Notes under the pieces: model-generated | Database searches by the model: none | What the model was told of the DNA's origin: nothing | Seen by the model: only the letters and a program-made list of their open reading frames with translations | In this document: positions 51,011-60,928 of the stretch, in pieces | Position numbering within the stretch: position 1 is the first letter of the stretch | Layout: the number at the start of each line of letters is the position of its first letter | NCBI RefSeq assembly: GCF_001641285.1 | Contig: NZ_CP014841.1 | Location: forward strand, 62,001 to 126,000 | Direction of reading: 5' to 3' | Length of the DNA stretch: 64,000 bases | DNA from: Dyella thiooxydans | Lineage (GTDB): Bacteria; Pseudomonadota; Gammaproteobacteria; Xanthomonadales; Rhodanobacteraceae | Program-made: the position numbers and the translations under genes

Positions 51011-52891
51011 ATGGCCAATCTCTTCAGTACCGGTGTCTCCGGCCTCAATGCGGCCCAGGTCGCGCTGAACACCGTGGGCAACAACATCGCCAATGCGGGC
51101 ACCGACGGCTACAGCCGCGAGGTGGTACTGCAGGCCGAGCGCGTCGTGCCGCAGGCCGCGCGCTACACGGTCGGCGGCGGCGTCGACGTGACCGCGGTCG
51201 AGCGCGCCTATTCCAGCTACCTGACCCAGGCGGTGTGGACCAGCAACGGCAACCTGCAGCGTGCCACCACCTACAACGACCTGGCCGGCACGCTGAACAG
51301 CATGCTCAATGCCAGCGGCGACCTGCAGGGGGCGCTGGACAGTTTCTACGGCGGCTTCGATACGGTCGCCAACACGCCCAACGACAGCTCGGCGCGGCAG
51401 GCGGCGCTGGGCAACGCGTCCGCGCTGGCTTCCGTGTTCAACACGCTGGGCACCCAGTTCGCCAGCCAGCAGCAGCAGATCAACGGGCAGATCGGCAGCA
51501 CCGTCGCCAGCGTCAACACCACGCTCGACAACATTGCCAGCCTCAACAAGAAGATCCACGAGACTCTGGGCAGCAGCACGCCCAACGCGTTGCTGGACCA
51601 GCGCGACGCGCTGGTGAACACGCTGTCCGGCTATCTCGGGGTCACCGCCGTGGCGCAGACCGACGGCACCATGAGCGTCTACAGCAGCAGTGGCCAGGCA
51701 CTGGTCAGCGGCAGCAGTGCGTTCAAGCTCAGCGTCGCCAACGATGCCTACGACGCCAGCCGCACCAATGTGTTCGACAGCAGCGGCACCGATATCACCA
51801 CGCGCCTGTCCGGCGGTTCGCTGGGAGCGATGCTGGATTACCGGGCCAACGTGCTGGAGCCGGCGCAGAACCGCCTCGGCCAGGCGGCCATCGCGCTGGC
51901 GACCAGCGTCAATGCGCAGCAGGGCAAGGGCCTGGATCTCAACGGCCAGCTCGGCGCGCCGATCTTCTCGCTGCCGACGCCGCAGGCGATGGCCTCCAAG
52001 AACAACACCGGCAATGCCGCGGTGGGCGTGCAGGTCAGCGACGTCAACGCGCTGGACAACGCGGACTACACGCTGCGCTACGACGGCAGCAACTGGAGCA
52101 TGAGCACCACGGCCGGCCAGCCGGTGGCGCTCACCACCAACCCCGACGGCACCCTGAGCGGTGCCGGGCTCACCCTGAGCGTGTCCGGCGCGGCGCAGGC
52201 GGGCGACAGTTTCCGCATCGAGCCGACCCGCAATGCTTCCACCGGGCTGGCGGTGGCCATGACCGATCCGTCCGGGATCGCTGCCGCCGCGGCGGTGCAG
52301 GCGCAGCCGGCCAGCGGGAATACGGGCAGTTCGGCGGTGTCGTCGCTGCAGGTGACCGATGCCAGCAATGCGGCGCTCTCCAGCAACGTGACCGTGAGCT
52401 TCCCGACGGCCGGCACCTATGCGATCACCGACACCGCCAGCGGCACTGTGCTCGGCAGCGGCGCCTACACGCCGGGGCAGGCGCTCGCGGCCAATGGCTG
52501 GAGCCTGACCCTCTCCGGCGCACCGGCCGCCGGCGACAGCTACGCGGTGAGCGCCAACAGCAACGGTCTGAACGACAACTCGAACGCGCTTGCCCTCTCG
52601 TCGCTGGCCGACAGCAAGGTCCTCGCCGGCGGCAGCCGCTCGGTGATCGGCAACTACACGCTGCTGACCACCGAGATCGGCAATGCCGGTGCGCAGGCGG
52701 CCAGCAACGTCACCACGCAGACCAGCCTGCACAGCCAGGCGATGTCGTCGCAGCAGGCCGTCTCCGGCGTCAACCTCGATGAGGAGGCCGCCAACATGGT
52801 GAAGTACCAGCAGGCCTACCAGGCGTCCGCGCAGGTCATTTCCACCGCCCAGACCATCTTCAACAGCCTGCTCTCGGCCGTTCACGGGTAA
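51011..52891 (+). CDS. flgK: Flagellar hook-associated protein 1 FlgK
   Basis: This 626-residue hook-filament junction protein has the N-terminal signature FSTGVSGLNAAQVALNTVGN followed by NIANAGTDGYSREVV, the DLQGALDSFYGGFDTVANTP block and the C-terminal SGVNLDEEAANMVKYQQAYQ coiled coil. The central part is Ala/Ser/Thr-rich and variable, as is usual. FlgN is its likely chaperone. Confidence 0.96.
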   Translation: MANLFSTGVSGLNAAQVALNTVGNNIANAGTDGYSREVVLQAERVVPQAARYTVGGGVDVTAVERAYSSYLTQAVWTSNGNLQRATTYNDLAGTLNSMLNASGDLQGALDSFYGGFDTVANTPNDSSARQAALGNASALASVFNTLGTQFASQQQQINGQIGSTVASVNTTLDNIASLNKKIHETLGSSTPNALLDQRDALVNTLSGYLGVTAVAQTDGTMSVYSSSGQALVSGSSAFKLSVANDAYDASRTNVFDSSGTDITTRLSGGSLGAMLDYRANVLEPAQNRLGQAAIALATSVNAQQGKGLDLNGQLGAPIFSLPTPQAMASKNNTGNAAVGVQVSDVNALDNADYTLRYDGSNWSMSTTAGQPVALTTNPDGTLSGAGLTLSVSGAAQAGDSFRIEPTRNASTGLAVAMTDPSGIAAAAAVQAQPASGNTGSSAVSSLQVTDASNAALSSNVTVSFPTAGTYAITDTASGTVLGSGAYTPGQALAANGWSLTLSGAPAAGDSYAVSANSNGLNDNSNALALSSLADSKVLAGGSRSVIGNYTLLTTEIGNAGAQAASNVTTQTSLHSQAMSSQQAVSGVNLDEEAANMVKYQQAYQASAQVISTAQTIFNSLLSAVHG

Positions 52892-52896
52892 CCGCC

Positions 52897-54120
52897 ATGC
52901 GCCTCTCGACCAACTGGATGTACCAGCAATCGCTCGGCACCATGCTCAACCAGCAGAGCGCGCTGGCCGCTGCGCAGAACCAGGTGAGTTCCGGCAAGCG
53001 CATCAACGTGGCCTCCGACGACCCGGCCGGCGCCGGACGCATGGTCAGCCTCAACCACATCATCGCGGCCAATACCCAGTACACCGCCAACATCGATGCG
53101 GCCAACACGCGCCTGAATACGTCGCAGTCCACGCTCAACTCGGTCAACGACCTGTACAACAGTGCGCGCGACCTCACGCTGCAGGCGCTCAATGGTTCGC
53201 TGTCGGACAGCGACCGCCAGGCGATTGCCGTCCAGCTGGGCCAGATGCGCGACCAGTTGCTGCAGATGGCCAACACCACCGACGCCACCGGCCAGGCGCT
53301 GTTTGCCGGCACCAGCAACACCAGTGCGCCATTCGTGAAGAACGCGGACGGCAGCGTGAGCTACACCGGCAACGAGAGCCAGCCGCACGCATCGATCGGC
53401 AGCGGCCTGACCGTACCGGTCGGCGAGTCGGGCAGCAGCCTGTTCATGGGGCTTCCCCCCGGCAACGGCCAGTTCGTCGCCTCGGCCGGCGCCGCCAACA
53501 CCGGCACCCTGGTCGTCGGCTCGAACGAGGTCAGCGATCCGACGGCCTATGCCGCGGGCATCGCCACCAACGGCGGTTACACGCTCACCTTCGACGGCGC
53601 CGGCAACTGGACCGCGACCGATGCTTCGGGCAACCCGGCCGTGGACGCCGGCGGCAATCCGCTCACCGGCACCTATGCACCCGGCGGCAGTATCAGCTTC
53701 AACGGGCTGACAGTGAATCTCTCCGGCACGCCCCAGGCGGGCGACACGGTGGGCATCCAGTCCGGAGGGTCGCAGGACATCTTCAGCACGTTCAACAACA
53801 TGATCTCGGCGCTGCAGTCCGGTGGCGACAGTACCCAGATGGTCAACGTGCTGAACCGCCAGCTCGAATCGCTCGACCAGGCACAGGCCGGGGTCAGCCG
53901 CGCCGAGGTGGACATCGGCGGTCGTACCAATGCGCTGACTGCGCAGCGCGCCGCTTACCAGGATCTCAACGTCACCTACAAGTCCACGCTGTCCGATACG
54001 CGCGATGTGGACGTCTATTCGGCGATCAGCCAGTTGTCGATCCAGTCCGCCGCATTGCAGGCATCCCAGCAGGTGTTTGCGCAGGTGAAATCCATGAGCC
54101 TGTTCAACTACATCAAGTAG
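52897..54120 (+). CDS. flgL: Flagellar hook-associated protein 3 FlgL
   Basis: This 407-residue junction protein begins MRLSTNWMYQQSLGTMLNQQ and has QVSSGKRINVASDDPAGAGR, a flagellin-like D0 motif. The C-terminal part (VDIGGRTNALTAQRAAYQDL, VYSAISQLSIQSAALQASQQ) forms the second coiled coil. It lies five bases after flgK and is followed by a strong terminator that ends the flgB operon. Confidence 0.96.
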   Translation: MRLSTNWMYQQSLGTMLNQQSALAAAQNQVSSGKRINVASDDPAGAGRMVSLNHIIAANTQYTANIDAANTRLNTSQSTLNSVNDLYNSARDLTLQALNGSLSDSDRQAIAVQLGQMRDQLLQMANTTDATGQALFAGTSNTSAPFVKNADGSVSYTGNESQPHASIGSGLTVPVGESGSSLFMGLPPGNGQFVASAGAANTGTLVVGSNEVSDPTAYAAGIATNGGYTLTFDGAGNWTATDASGNPAVDAGGNPLTGTYAPGGSISFNGLTVNLSGTPQAGDTVGIQSGGSQDIFSTFNNMISALQSGGDSTQMVNVLNRQLESLDQAQAGVSRAEVDIGGRTNALTAQRAAYQDLNVTYKSTLSDTRDVDVYSAISQLSIQSAALQASQQVFAQVKSMSLFNYIK

Positions 54121-54152
54121 TCCTGATTCGCCGCACTGCCATGGACCGAAAG

Positions 54153-54183
54153 ACGCCGCGCCCCTGCGCGGCGTTTTCCGTTT
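54153..54183 (+). terminator. Rho-independent terminator after flgL
   Basis: ACGCCGCGC and GCGCGGCGT form a nine-base-pair stem with a four-base loop, followed by TTTT and, three bases on, TTT. It lies 32 bases after the flgL stop and closes the rod-hook operon. Confidence 0.88.
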
Positions 54184-54205
54184 CAGCGGCATCGGCCGGA
54201 AACCC

Positions 54206-54232
54206 TCAAGTGGCGCGGCTTCCGGCCGATGC
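54206..54232 (+). promoter_or_regulatory. Sigma-28 promoter of fliC
   Basis: TCAAGTGG, an 11-base spacer and GCCGATGC match the FliA pattern, with the GCCGAT core intact. The fliC ATG is about 195 bases downstream, giving a long leader. Located just after the flgL terminator. Confidence 0.75.
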
Positions 54233-54300
54233 AGGCCAAGGTTTCTGTCGCGGTCCGCGTCGTGCGAAACACGTCGCGAAAAAAAAGCAAGTGCAGGTAC

Positions 54301-54327
54301 TCAAGTAATTTTCACCCGTGACGAAAC
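54301..54327 (+). promoter_or_regulatory. Weaker second sigma-28-like element for fliC
   Basis: TCAAGTAA, an 11-base spacer and GACGAAAC match five of eight positions in each box. It is nearer to fliC (about 100 bases) but its -10 box is poor. Confidence 0.35.
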
Positions 54328-54427
54328 AGTCCCTGAGGCGGATGGCATCCCATACGGAACCCCGCCGGGAAAACAACCCAAAGCCCATCCGATCCGGCAC
54401 TAAACGGTTTCCGACAGGAGAGTTCCC

Positions 54428-55882
54428 ATGTCATTCGTCATCAACACCAACGTTTCCTCGCTGAACGCCCAGAACAACCTGGACAAGTCGCGCAGCATGC
54501 TGGCGCAGGCCACGCAGCGCCTGTCCTCGGGCCTGAAGATCAACAGCGCCGCGGACAACGCCGCCGGCTTCGCGATCTCGCAGCGCTACACCACGCAGAT
54601 CGGCGGCCTGGCCCAGGCCAGCGCCAACGCCTCGGACGCGATCAACCTGGCGCAGACCACCGGTTCGGCGCTGGACCAGGTGACCGCCAACCTGCAGGCG
54701 ATCCGCGACCTGGCCGCGCAGTCCGCCAACGGCACCTACAGCAACGCCGACCGCGCCACGATCGACAACGAAGTGCAGCAGCGCCTGCAGGAAATCACCC
54801 GCATCGCGAACCAGACCACGTTCAACGGCAAGAAGGTGCTGGACGGCTCGCTGCAGTCGCAGAGCTTCCAGATCGGTGCCAACGTCGGCCAGACGGTGTC
54901 CGTGGCGCTGGGCCAGAGCGTGAAGGCAAGCGACATGGGCGCGGTAGCCGAAGTGCAGAGTGGCGACATCAGCGCCACGTTCGGCACCACCACCGGTCTT
55001 AAGCTGGCCGCGGGCGATCTGACCGTGTCGGTGGACGGCGGTACCACCACCAGCAACGTTGCCGCGGGTACGTACACCTCGGTCGCCGGCCTCGCCAGCG
55101 CGATCAACACGGCGGCGGGTTCCTCGATCGCCACGGTTGACACCAACGGTGAGCTCAAGATCACCAATGCATCGGCGACCAAGACGATCAATTTCGGCGG
55201 CACTGCGGCGAGCACGCTCGGCCTGGGTACTCCTGTCGCGGTGAGCAGCTCCGCCGACTCGACCGGCGCGGTAGCGGCGGTGGCGACGGTCAATGCCGCC
55301 CCGAGCCTTGCGAGCGAGGGTCTGTCAATCAATGGCACCTCCGTGGACCTGACCGGCGTGAAGAGCCTGCAGGACCTGTCCGACGCAATCAATGCGGCCG
55401 GAGTGGATGGTGTCAGCGCCGCGGTGAGCGCCGACGGCAAGGGCGTGAACTTCTACTCCAACAGCGCGCTGAAGATCGCTGACACCGGTGGCAACATCAT
55501 CGGTACCAATGCGAAGGACGCGAACACCACCGCTACTTATGTCGCTGGCAATTCGGCGGCGACCGGCGGCTCGCTGGCCAAGGGCTCGGTGGGTACGGTG
55601 GACGGTGCCAACGACCTGATCTCCCGCGTCGACGTGGCGCTGAAGTCGGTCAGTGACTTCGCCGCCCAGCTGGGTGCGGTGCAGAACCGCTTCCAGTCGA
55701 CGATCTCGACGCTGGCTGCGCAGTCGACCAACCTGAAGGCCTCGCAGTCGACCATCCAGGACGCGGACTTCGCGGCCGAGACGGCGAACCTGAGCAAGGC
55801 CCAGGTGCTGCAGCAGGCGGGTATCTCGGTGCTGGCCCAGGCCAACTCGCAGCCGCAGCAGGTGCTCAAGCTCCTGCAGTAA
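54428..55882 (+). CDS. fliC: Flagellin
   Basis: This 484-residue filament subunit starts MSFVINTNVSSLNAQNNLDK. The D0/D1 regions are well conserved: QRLSSGLKINSAADNAAGFA and LQAIRDLAAQSANGTYSNAD at the N-terminus, and AQLGAVQNRFQSTISTLAAQ and ANLSKAQVLQQAGISVLAQA at the C-terminus. Residues about 175-395 form the variable, Ala/Thr/Ser/Gly-rich exposed part, with two flagellin IN-like repeats (LASAINTAAGSS, LSDAINAAGVDG). It is the only flagellin gene in the window. ACAGGAG precedes the ATG. Confidence 0.97.
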   Translation: MSFVINTNVSSLNAQNNLDKSRSMLAQATQRLSSGLKINSAADNAAGFAISQRYTTQIGGLAQASANASDAINLAQTTGSALDQVTANLQAIRDLAAQSANGTYSNADRATIDNEVQQRLQEITRIANQTTFNGKKVLDGSLQSQSFQIGANVGQTVSVALGQSVKASDMGAVAEVQSGDISATFGTTTGLKLAAGDLTVSVDGGTTTSNVAAGTYTSVAGLASAINTAAGSSIATVDTNGELKITNASATKTINFGGTAASTLGLGTPVAVSSSADSTGAVAAVATVNAAPSLASEGLSINGTSVDLTGVKSLQDLSDAINAAGVDGVSAAVSADGKGVNFYSNSALKIADTGGNIIGTNAKDANTTATYVAGNSAATGGSLAKGSVGTVDGANDLISRVDVALKSVSDFAAQLGAVQNRFQSTISTLAAQSTNLKASQSTIQDADFAAETANLSKAQVLQQAGISVLAQANSQPQQVLKLLQ

Positions 55883-55937
55883 CCGGGCAAGGGCAGGGGC
55901 CGCTTCGGCGGCTCCTGGCTCCGACAGCAAGAAATCC

Positions 55938-55977
55938 ACGGCGGCATCGACGGGTTCGATGCCGCCGTTTTCTTTTC
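55938..55977 (+). terminator. Rho-independent terminator after fliC
   Basis: Perfect 13-base arms (ACGGCGGCATCGA and its complement) with a five-base loop are followed by TTTTCTTTT. It is about 55 bases after the fliC stop. Confidence 0.93.
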
Positions 55978-56065
55978 GTCACCGACGCGGCGGCCGGCGC
56001 CCGTGCCGGAATCCCCGGGGGTCCGCGCCACCCCCTCCAGCGTGCGGCGGACGAGTGTGGACCGC

Positions 56066-56092
56066 TTCAGTATCCGACGGCCCTGCCGATAC
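56066..56092 (+). promoter_or_regulatory. Possible sigma-28 promoter of fliD
   Basis: TTCAGTAT, an 11-base spacer and GCCGATAC; the -10 box matches the FliA consensus at seven of eight positions, the -35 box at five. It lies about 145 bases before the fliD ATG. Confidence 0.55.
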
Positions 56093-56161
56093 CGAGTGCA
56101 AGGGACGGTGGCACGTCCGCAGGCGATCCTGCGGCCGCATCGGAGATGCGTTCCGCGCGGC

Positions 56162-56177
56162 TGGCGAGGTTCTTGCA
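56162..56177 (+). promoter_or_regulatory. Possible sigma-54 promoter of fliD
   Basis: TGGCGAG-GTTC-TTGCA fits the RpoN pattern TGGCACG-N4-TTGCW with two changes, keeping the key GG at -24 and GC at -12. It lies 60 bases before the fliD ATG, the best-placed promoter for this gene. Confidence 0.65.
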
Positions 56178-56237
56178 GAAAGGCCCCGGTGGACGTGAAT
56201 TCGTCCGCCAACCGTCAAAATTTCCACGGGTACCGGC

Positions 56238-57683
56238 ATGACCACCATCAGCGGCCTCACCTCGACCAGCACCGCCAGCACCTCGACCGGCTCTTCGGGC
56301 AGCACGACGTCGACCAGTGGCACCGGCAGCGCCGTGCTGTCGTCGGCGGGCATCGGCTCGGGCCTGGACGTCAACAGCATCGTGACCGCGCTGGTCAATG
56401 CCAAGAAGGCGGGGCCACAGGCCCAGATCACCGACCGGCAGACCCAGACCAACGCGACCCTGGCGGGCCTGGCCTCGCTGCAGAGCGGGCTGACTTCGCT
56501 GCAGTCGGCGTTGTCCAAGCTCACCCTCACCAGCACGTTCCAGAGTTTCGGCGCCACCCTTGCCGATACCACGGTCGGCAGCGCCACCACCCTGAGCAGC
56601 GCCCAGCCGGGCAACTACTCGCTGGTGGTCAACAATCTGGCGGCCGCGCAGAAGCGCGCCAGCAGCGCCTACGGTGCCGCCACCGCGGTGGGCGACGGCA
56701 CGTTGACCCTGGCGGTGGGCAGCAACAGCGTGGACGTGGCGGTATCGGCCACCGACACGATTTCGGACATCGCCGCGAAGATCAATGGCGCGTCCGGCAA
56801 TCCCGGCGTCGAGGCGACCGTGGTCAACGGCGCCAACGGCGCCCAGCTGCTGCTCAGCTCGGCCAAGACCGGCGTGGCCAACGGCTTCACCGTGACCGCC
56901 GGCTCGGGCAGCAGCAGCGGTCTGTCGACGCTGGCCACCCAGCTGAATACGGCCGGCTCCAATGAGGCCAAGGACGCCAGTCTGAGCCTGGACGGCATCG
57001 CCATCACCAGCGCCACCAACAGCGTCAGCGGCGCGATCGACGGCGTCACCCTCAACCTGACGGCGCCGGGCAGCACCACGCTGACCGTCACCCGCGACAA
57101 CAGCGCGGCGACCGATGCCATCCAGGGTTTCGTCGACGCGTACAACAGCTACCAGCAGACGGTCGGCACGCTCTCCAGCTACGACAGCACCACCGGCCAG
57201 GCCGGCATCCTGCTGGGCGACACCACGCTGAACTCGGTGCAGCGGCAGATTTCCAGCGTGCTCAGCAGCAAGGTGGCCGGCAACAGCATCGGCTCGCTGG
57301 CGGTGCTGGGCATCACGCGCCAGGCCGACGGCACGCTGGCGCTGGACAGCGACAAGCTGAACGCGGCCCTGTCCAGCAATCCTTCGGCGGTGCAGGACCT
57401 GTTTTCCGGCACCAACGGCTATGCGACCAAGCTCAACTCCTCCCTGGACGGCTTCACCAGTTCGAGTGGCGTGATCGCCACGCGGCAGCAGAGCCTCAAC
57501 GACAGCCTGACCAAGCTCGGCACCCAGCAGACCCAGCTCGACCAGCGCATGAGCGTGTACCAGCAGCAGCTGCTGCAGCAGTACAACGCGCTGGACACGC
57601 TGATGTCGCAGCTGAACAACACCAGCAGCTACCTCACCAGCCAGCTGGCCGCGCTGGAAGCGACCTACACCAAGACCAAGTAA
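56238..57683 (+). CDS. fliD: Flagellar filament cap protein FliD
   Basis: This 481-residue cap protein (HAP2) has SSAGIGSGLDVNSIVTALVN near residue 34, the FliD N-terminal signature, an internal flagellin IN-like motif (SDIAAKINGASGNPGVEATV), and a C-terminal part with SLGVTRQ-like LAVLGITRQADGTLALD and a final coiled coil QTQLDQRMSVYQQQLLQQYN. It starts with a Ser/Thr-rich low-complexity stretch of about 33 residues. First gene of fliD-fliS-fliT-PilZ. Confidence 0.96.
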   Translation: MTTISGLTSTSTASTSTGSSGSTTSTSGTGSAVLSSAGIGSGLDVNSIVTALVNAKKAGPQAQITDRQTQTNATLAGLASLQSGLTSLQSALSKLTLTSTFQSFGATLADTTVGSATTLSSAQPGNYSLVVNNLAAAQKRASSAYGAATAVGDGTLTLAVGSNSVDVAVSATDTISDIAAKINGASGNPGVEATVVNGANGAQLLLSSAKTGVANGFTVTAGSGSSSGLSTLATQLNTAGSNEAKDASLSLDGIAITSATNSVSGAIDGVTLNLTAPGSTTLTVTRDNSAATDAIQGFVDAYNSYQQTVGTLSSYDSTTGQAGILLGDTTLNSVQRQISSVLSSKVAGNSIGSLAVLGITRQADGTLALDSDKLNAALSSNPSAVQDLFSGTNGYATKLNSSLDGFTSSSGVIATRQQSLNDSLTKLGTQQTQLDQRMSVYQQQLLQQYNALDTLMSQLNNTSSYLTSQLAALEATYTKTK

Positions 57684-57703
57684 GTGATTTCACGGAGCAC
57701 CCC

Positions 57704-58126
57704 ATGACCTACGGACCGATGCGCCACGCCAGCGCCCTCTACCAGCAGAACAGCGTGTCCGGCGGCGTCGAGAGCGCCGACCCGCACCAGCTCGTCGGCA
57801 TGCTGCTCGACGGCGCGCTGGACCGCATCGCGCAGGCCCGCGGGCACGTCCAGCACGGCAACGTGGCGGCCAAGGGCACCTGCATCTCCAAGGCGGTGGC
57901 GATCGTCGGGGAGTTGCGCGACAGCCTCGACCACAAGGTGGATCCGTCCTTCAGCCAGCGGCTGGAGTCGCTGTACGAGTACGTCATCCGTCGGCTGCTG
58001 TATGCCCAGTTGCACGATGACCTGTCCGCCCTGGACGAAGCTTCGCGCCTGCTCGCTCCGGTGCGCGAAGGCTGGCAGGGCATCCGTGGCGCCTATCTGG
58101 CGCAGGCGGAGGCGCAGAAGGGCTGA
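57704..58126 (+). CDS. fliS: Flagellin export chaperone FliS
   Basis: This 140-residue helical chaperone shows ALYQQNSVSGGVESADPHQL, VGMLLDGALDRIAQARGHV and the segment ISKAVAIVGELRDSLDHKVD, all typical of FliS, followed by SLYEYVIRRLLYAQLHDD. It binds flagellin's C-terminus before export. Its stop overlaps the next start by one base. Confidence 0.96.
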   Translation: MTYGPMRHASALYQQNSVSGGVESADPHQLVGMLLDGALDRIAQARGHVQHGNVAAKGTCISKAVAIVGELRDSLDHKVDPSFSQRLESLYEYVIRRLLYAQLHDDLSALDEASRLLAPVREGWQGIRGAYLAQAEAQKG

Positions 58127-58428
58127 TGGAATCCGTCGCTCACCCGGATCTGCAGCGCGCGCTGGAACTCAGCGCCCTGATGCTGTCCAGCGCCCGCGAG
58201 GGCGACTGGGCCGCGGCAACGGCCCATCAGGCCGAATGCGACCGGCTGTTGCGGCAGGCGCCGGTCAATGCGGCTGGCTTGATGGCGTTGCGCCGGCTCT
58301 ACCAGGATCAGCAGGAATTGCTGGGTCTGGCAGCGGCGGCCCGTGAGGCGGTGGAGCAGAAGCGGGCGCACGCCCGCACCGGCCACCGCGCCGTGAGCGC
58401 CTACATCACTGCCGCCGGTTCGTCCTGA
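58126..58428 (+). CDS. FliT-like flagellar chaperone
   Basis: This 100-residue, all-helical protein follows fliS with a one-base overlap. Its length, helical content and position match FliT, the FliD chaperone, and the segment LRRLYQDQQELLGLAAAAREA resembles its C-terminal helices. Sequence identity in this family is low, so the name rests mostly on position. Confidence 0.75.
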   Translation: MESVAHPDLQRALELSALMLSSAREGDWAAATAHQAECDRLLRQAPVNAAGLMALRRLYQDQQELLGLAAAAREAVEQKRAHARTGHRAVSAYITAAGSS

Positions 58429-58484
58429 GCGCAGTGCGCCGTTCATTGCCGCCCGATGCATCGGCGGTTCCGCGGGAGATCGAC

Positions 58485-59036
58485 ATGTCCCAAGCCCTGT
58501 GGTCCGAATTTTCCGAGCGCGTCAGCGTCGCCGACCAACTGCGCGTGGCGGTGACGGCGCGTGACGTGGATGAGGATACCGCCTCGCTGGCGCGGCTGGC
58601 CGAGCGCAACGTGGCCGCGATGGCCAGCATCGCGGCGCTGGAGGAACGACGTCCGGAACCCGAGGACGACGGCCCGGTGATGCAGGAGCTGGCGCGTCTG
58701 GATGCCAAGCTGAACGCGTTGGTCGAGCTGGTTGGGCGCGCGCTGCAACCGGTCGGCAGCCTCCCGCCGCGGCGGGCCGTTCGCTTCAATTCGCTGGGTA
58801 TCGTGGTGCCGTCCGACCTGCTGCCTGCCGGGCAGGATCTCTGCGTGCGGTTGCATCCCGACGTATGTCCCAGCCTGGTGCTGGAGTTGCCCGCCTCGCT
58901 CGAACGTCCGTTCGATGACGGCCGTGCGTTTCTCGCCTTCCGCCCCCTCGGCGAGGCCCACGCCGACGCGCTGGAACGCCTCGTGTTCCGCACGCATAGG
59001 CGCAAAATTGCCGAGACGCGTCAGTCCCTGACCTGA
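58485..59036 (+). CDS. PilZ-like domain protein of the flagellar cluster
   Basis: This 183-residue protein has an N-terminal helical half (SQALWSEFSERVSVADQLRV, LARLAERNVAAMASI) and a C-terminal beta-rich half (RRAVRFNSLGIVVPSDLLPA, CVRLHPDVCPSLVLELPA) that resembles an atypical PilZ domain. The canonical RxxxR and D/NxSxxG c-di-GMP motifs are not evident, so binding is uncertain. A GGGAGA precedes the ATG at 58485; the GTG at 58434 would add 17 residues without support. The context after fliDST is where other xanthomonads keep PilZ-like genes. Confidence 0.72.
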   Translation: MSQALWSEFSERVSVADQLRVAVTARDVDEDTASLARLAERNVAAMASIAALEERRPEPEDDGPVMQELARLDAKLNALVELVGRALQPVGSLPPRRAVRFNSLGIVVPSDLLPAGQDLCVRLHPDVCPSLVLELPASLERPFDDGRAFLAFRPLGEAHADALERLVFRTHRRKIAETRQSLT

Positions 59037-59073
59037 CCTGGACGGACCGAAAGGGTCATCACGATGCGGAAAG

Positions 59074-59091
59074 CCTGCAACCGATTGCAGG
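59074..59091 (+). other. Hairpin after the PilZ-like gene
   Basis: CCTGCAA and TTGCAGG form a perfect seven-base-pair stem with loop CCGA, 38 bases after the stop. Without a T tract its role as terminator is weak. Confidence 0.35.
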
Positions 59092-59105
59092 TGACGCCCG
59101 GCGAG

Positions 59106-59121
59106 TGTGATCCGATTCACG
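59106..59121 (+). promoter_or_regulatory. CRP/Clp/Vfr-type site upstream of fleQ (distal)
   Basis: TGTGA-TCCGAT-TCACG matches the CRP-family consensus TGTGA-N6-TCACA at nine of ten positions. Confidence 0.65.
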
Positions 59122-59234
59122 CTCCGGGGTGCCGGCGCGAAATTTTTTTGGCGGCGTCGGCAACTCGTCGTGCCACATTTGGTCACCGTCCCCCGCCATG
59201 AAAACGCGTGAATCCGGGGGTTACGCGAGCGTTT

Positions 59235-59250
59235 CGTGATCGACTTCACA
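59235..59250 (+). promoter_or_regulatory. CRP/Clp/Vfr-type site upstream of fleQ (proximal)
   Basis: CGTGA-TCGACT-TCACA matches the CRP-family consensus at nine of ten positions. It lies about 206 bases before the fleQ ATG and 129 bases after the first site. In Pseudomonas aeruginosa the CRP-like protein Vfr controls fleQ, and in Xanthomonas the CRP-like protein Clp responds to c-di-GMP. Confidence 0.65.
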
Positions 59251-59455
59251 TGATGCTCCGGCCTCTTCACGCGAGGTGACCAAACACGTCGCTTCAGGTG
59301 ACGTTTATCTACCGCAAAACGCCGCATGCGTGGCCTTCTTCTTGCTCCCTGTTCCGGGCAAGGGGCGACGGGAAACCGTCATCCCTGAAAACTGAAAGCG
59401 GCTCCCCCACCCCACGCCGCTCCCACCCGAAGCACGAGCAAGAGGCGTTACCACG

Positions 59456-60853
<1,398 letters not shown>

Positions 60854-60873
60854 CGCTTAGCAATCCGCTTGGA

Positions 60874-60888
60874 TGGCACGCATCGTGC
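60874..60888 (+). promoter_or_regulatory. Sigma-54 promoter of the fliE operon
   Basis: TGGCACG-CATC-GTGC fits the RpoN consensus with one change in the -12 box (GTGC for TTGC), keeping GG and GC. It lies 40 bases before the fliE ATG, the same distance as at flgB. Confidence 0.8.
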
Positions 60889-60928
60889 AGCACTGGCACT
60901 GGAACCCGTCACGCGTTGGAAATCCGTC

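Larger units (their letters stand above)
55883..56237 (+). other. Intergenic region between fliC and fliD
   Basis: These 355 bases contain the fliC terminator, a sigma-28-type and a sigma-54-type element for fliD, and no gene that I can support. Frames crossing it are shadows without motifs. Confidence 0.6.
59037..59455 (+). other. fleQ upstream regulatory region
   Basis: These 419 bases hold no gene I can support. They contain a small hairpin, two CRP-type palindromes and a 10-base inverted repeat (TTTGGTCACC at 59178-59187, GGTGACCAAA at 59275-59284) flanking the second palindrome. The fleQ promoter itself is not clear by eye. Confidence 0.65.

Noticed and set aside
60869..60928. Upstream start for fliE
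   Set aside because: The added region contains the sigma-54 promoter, so it is not transcribed from it.
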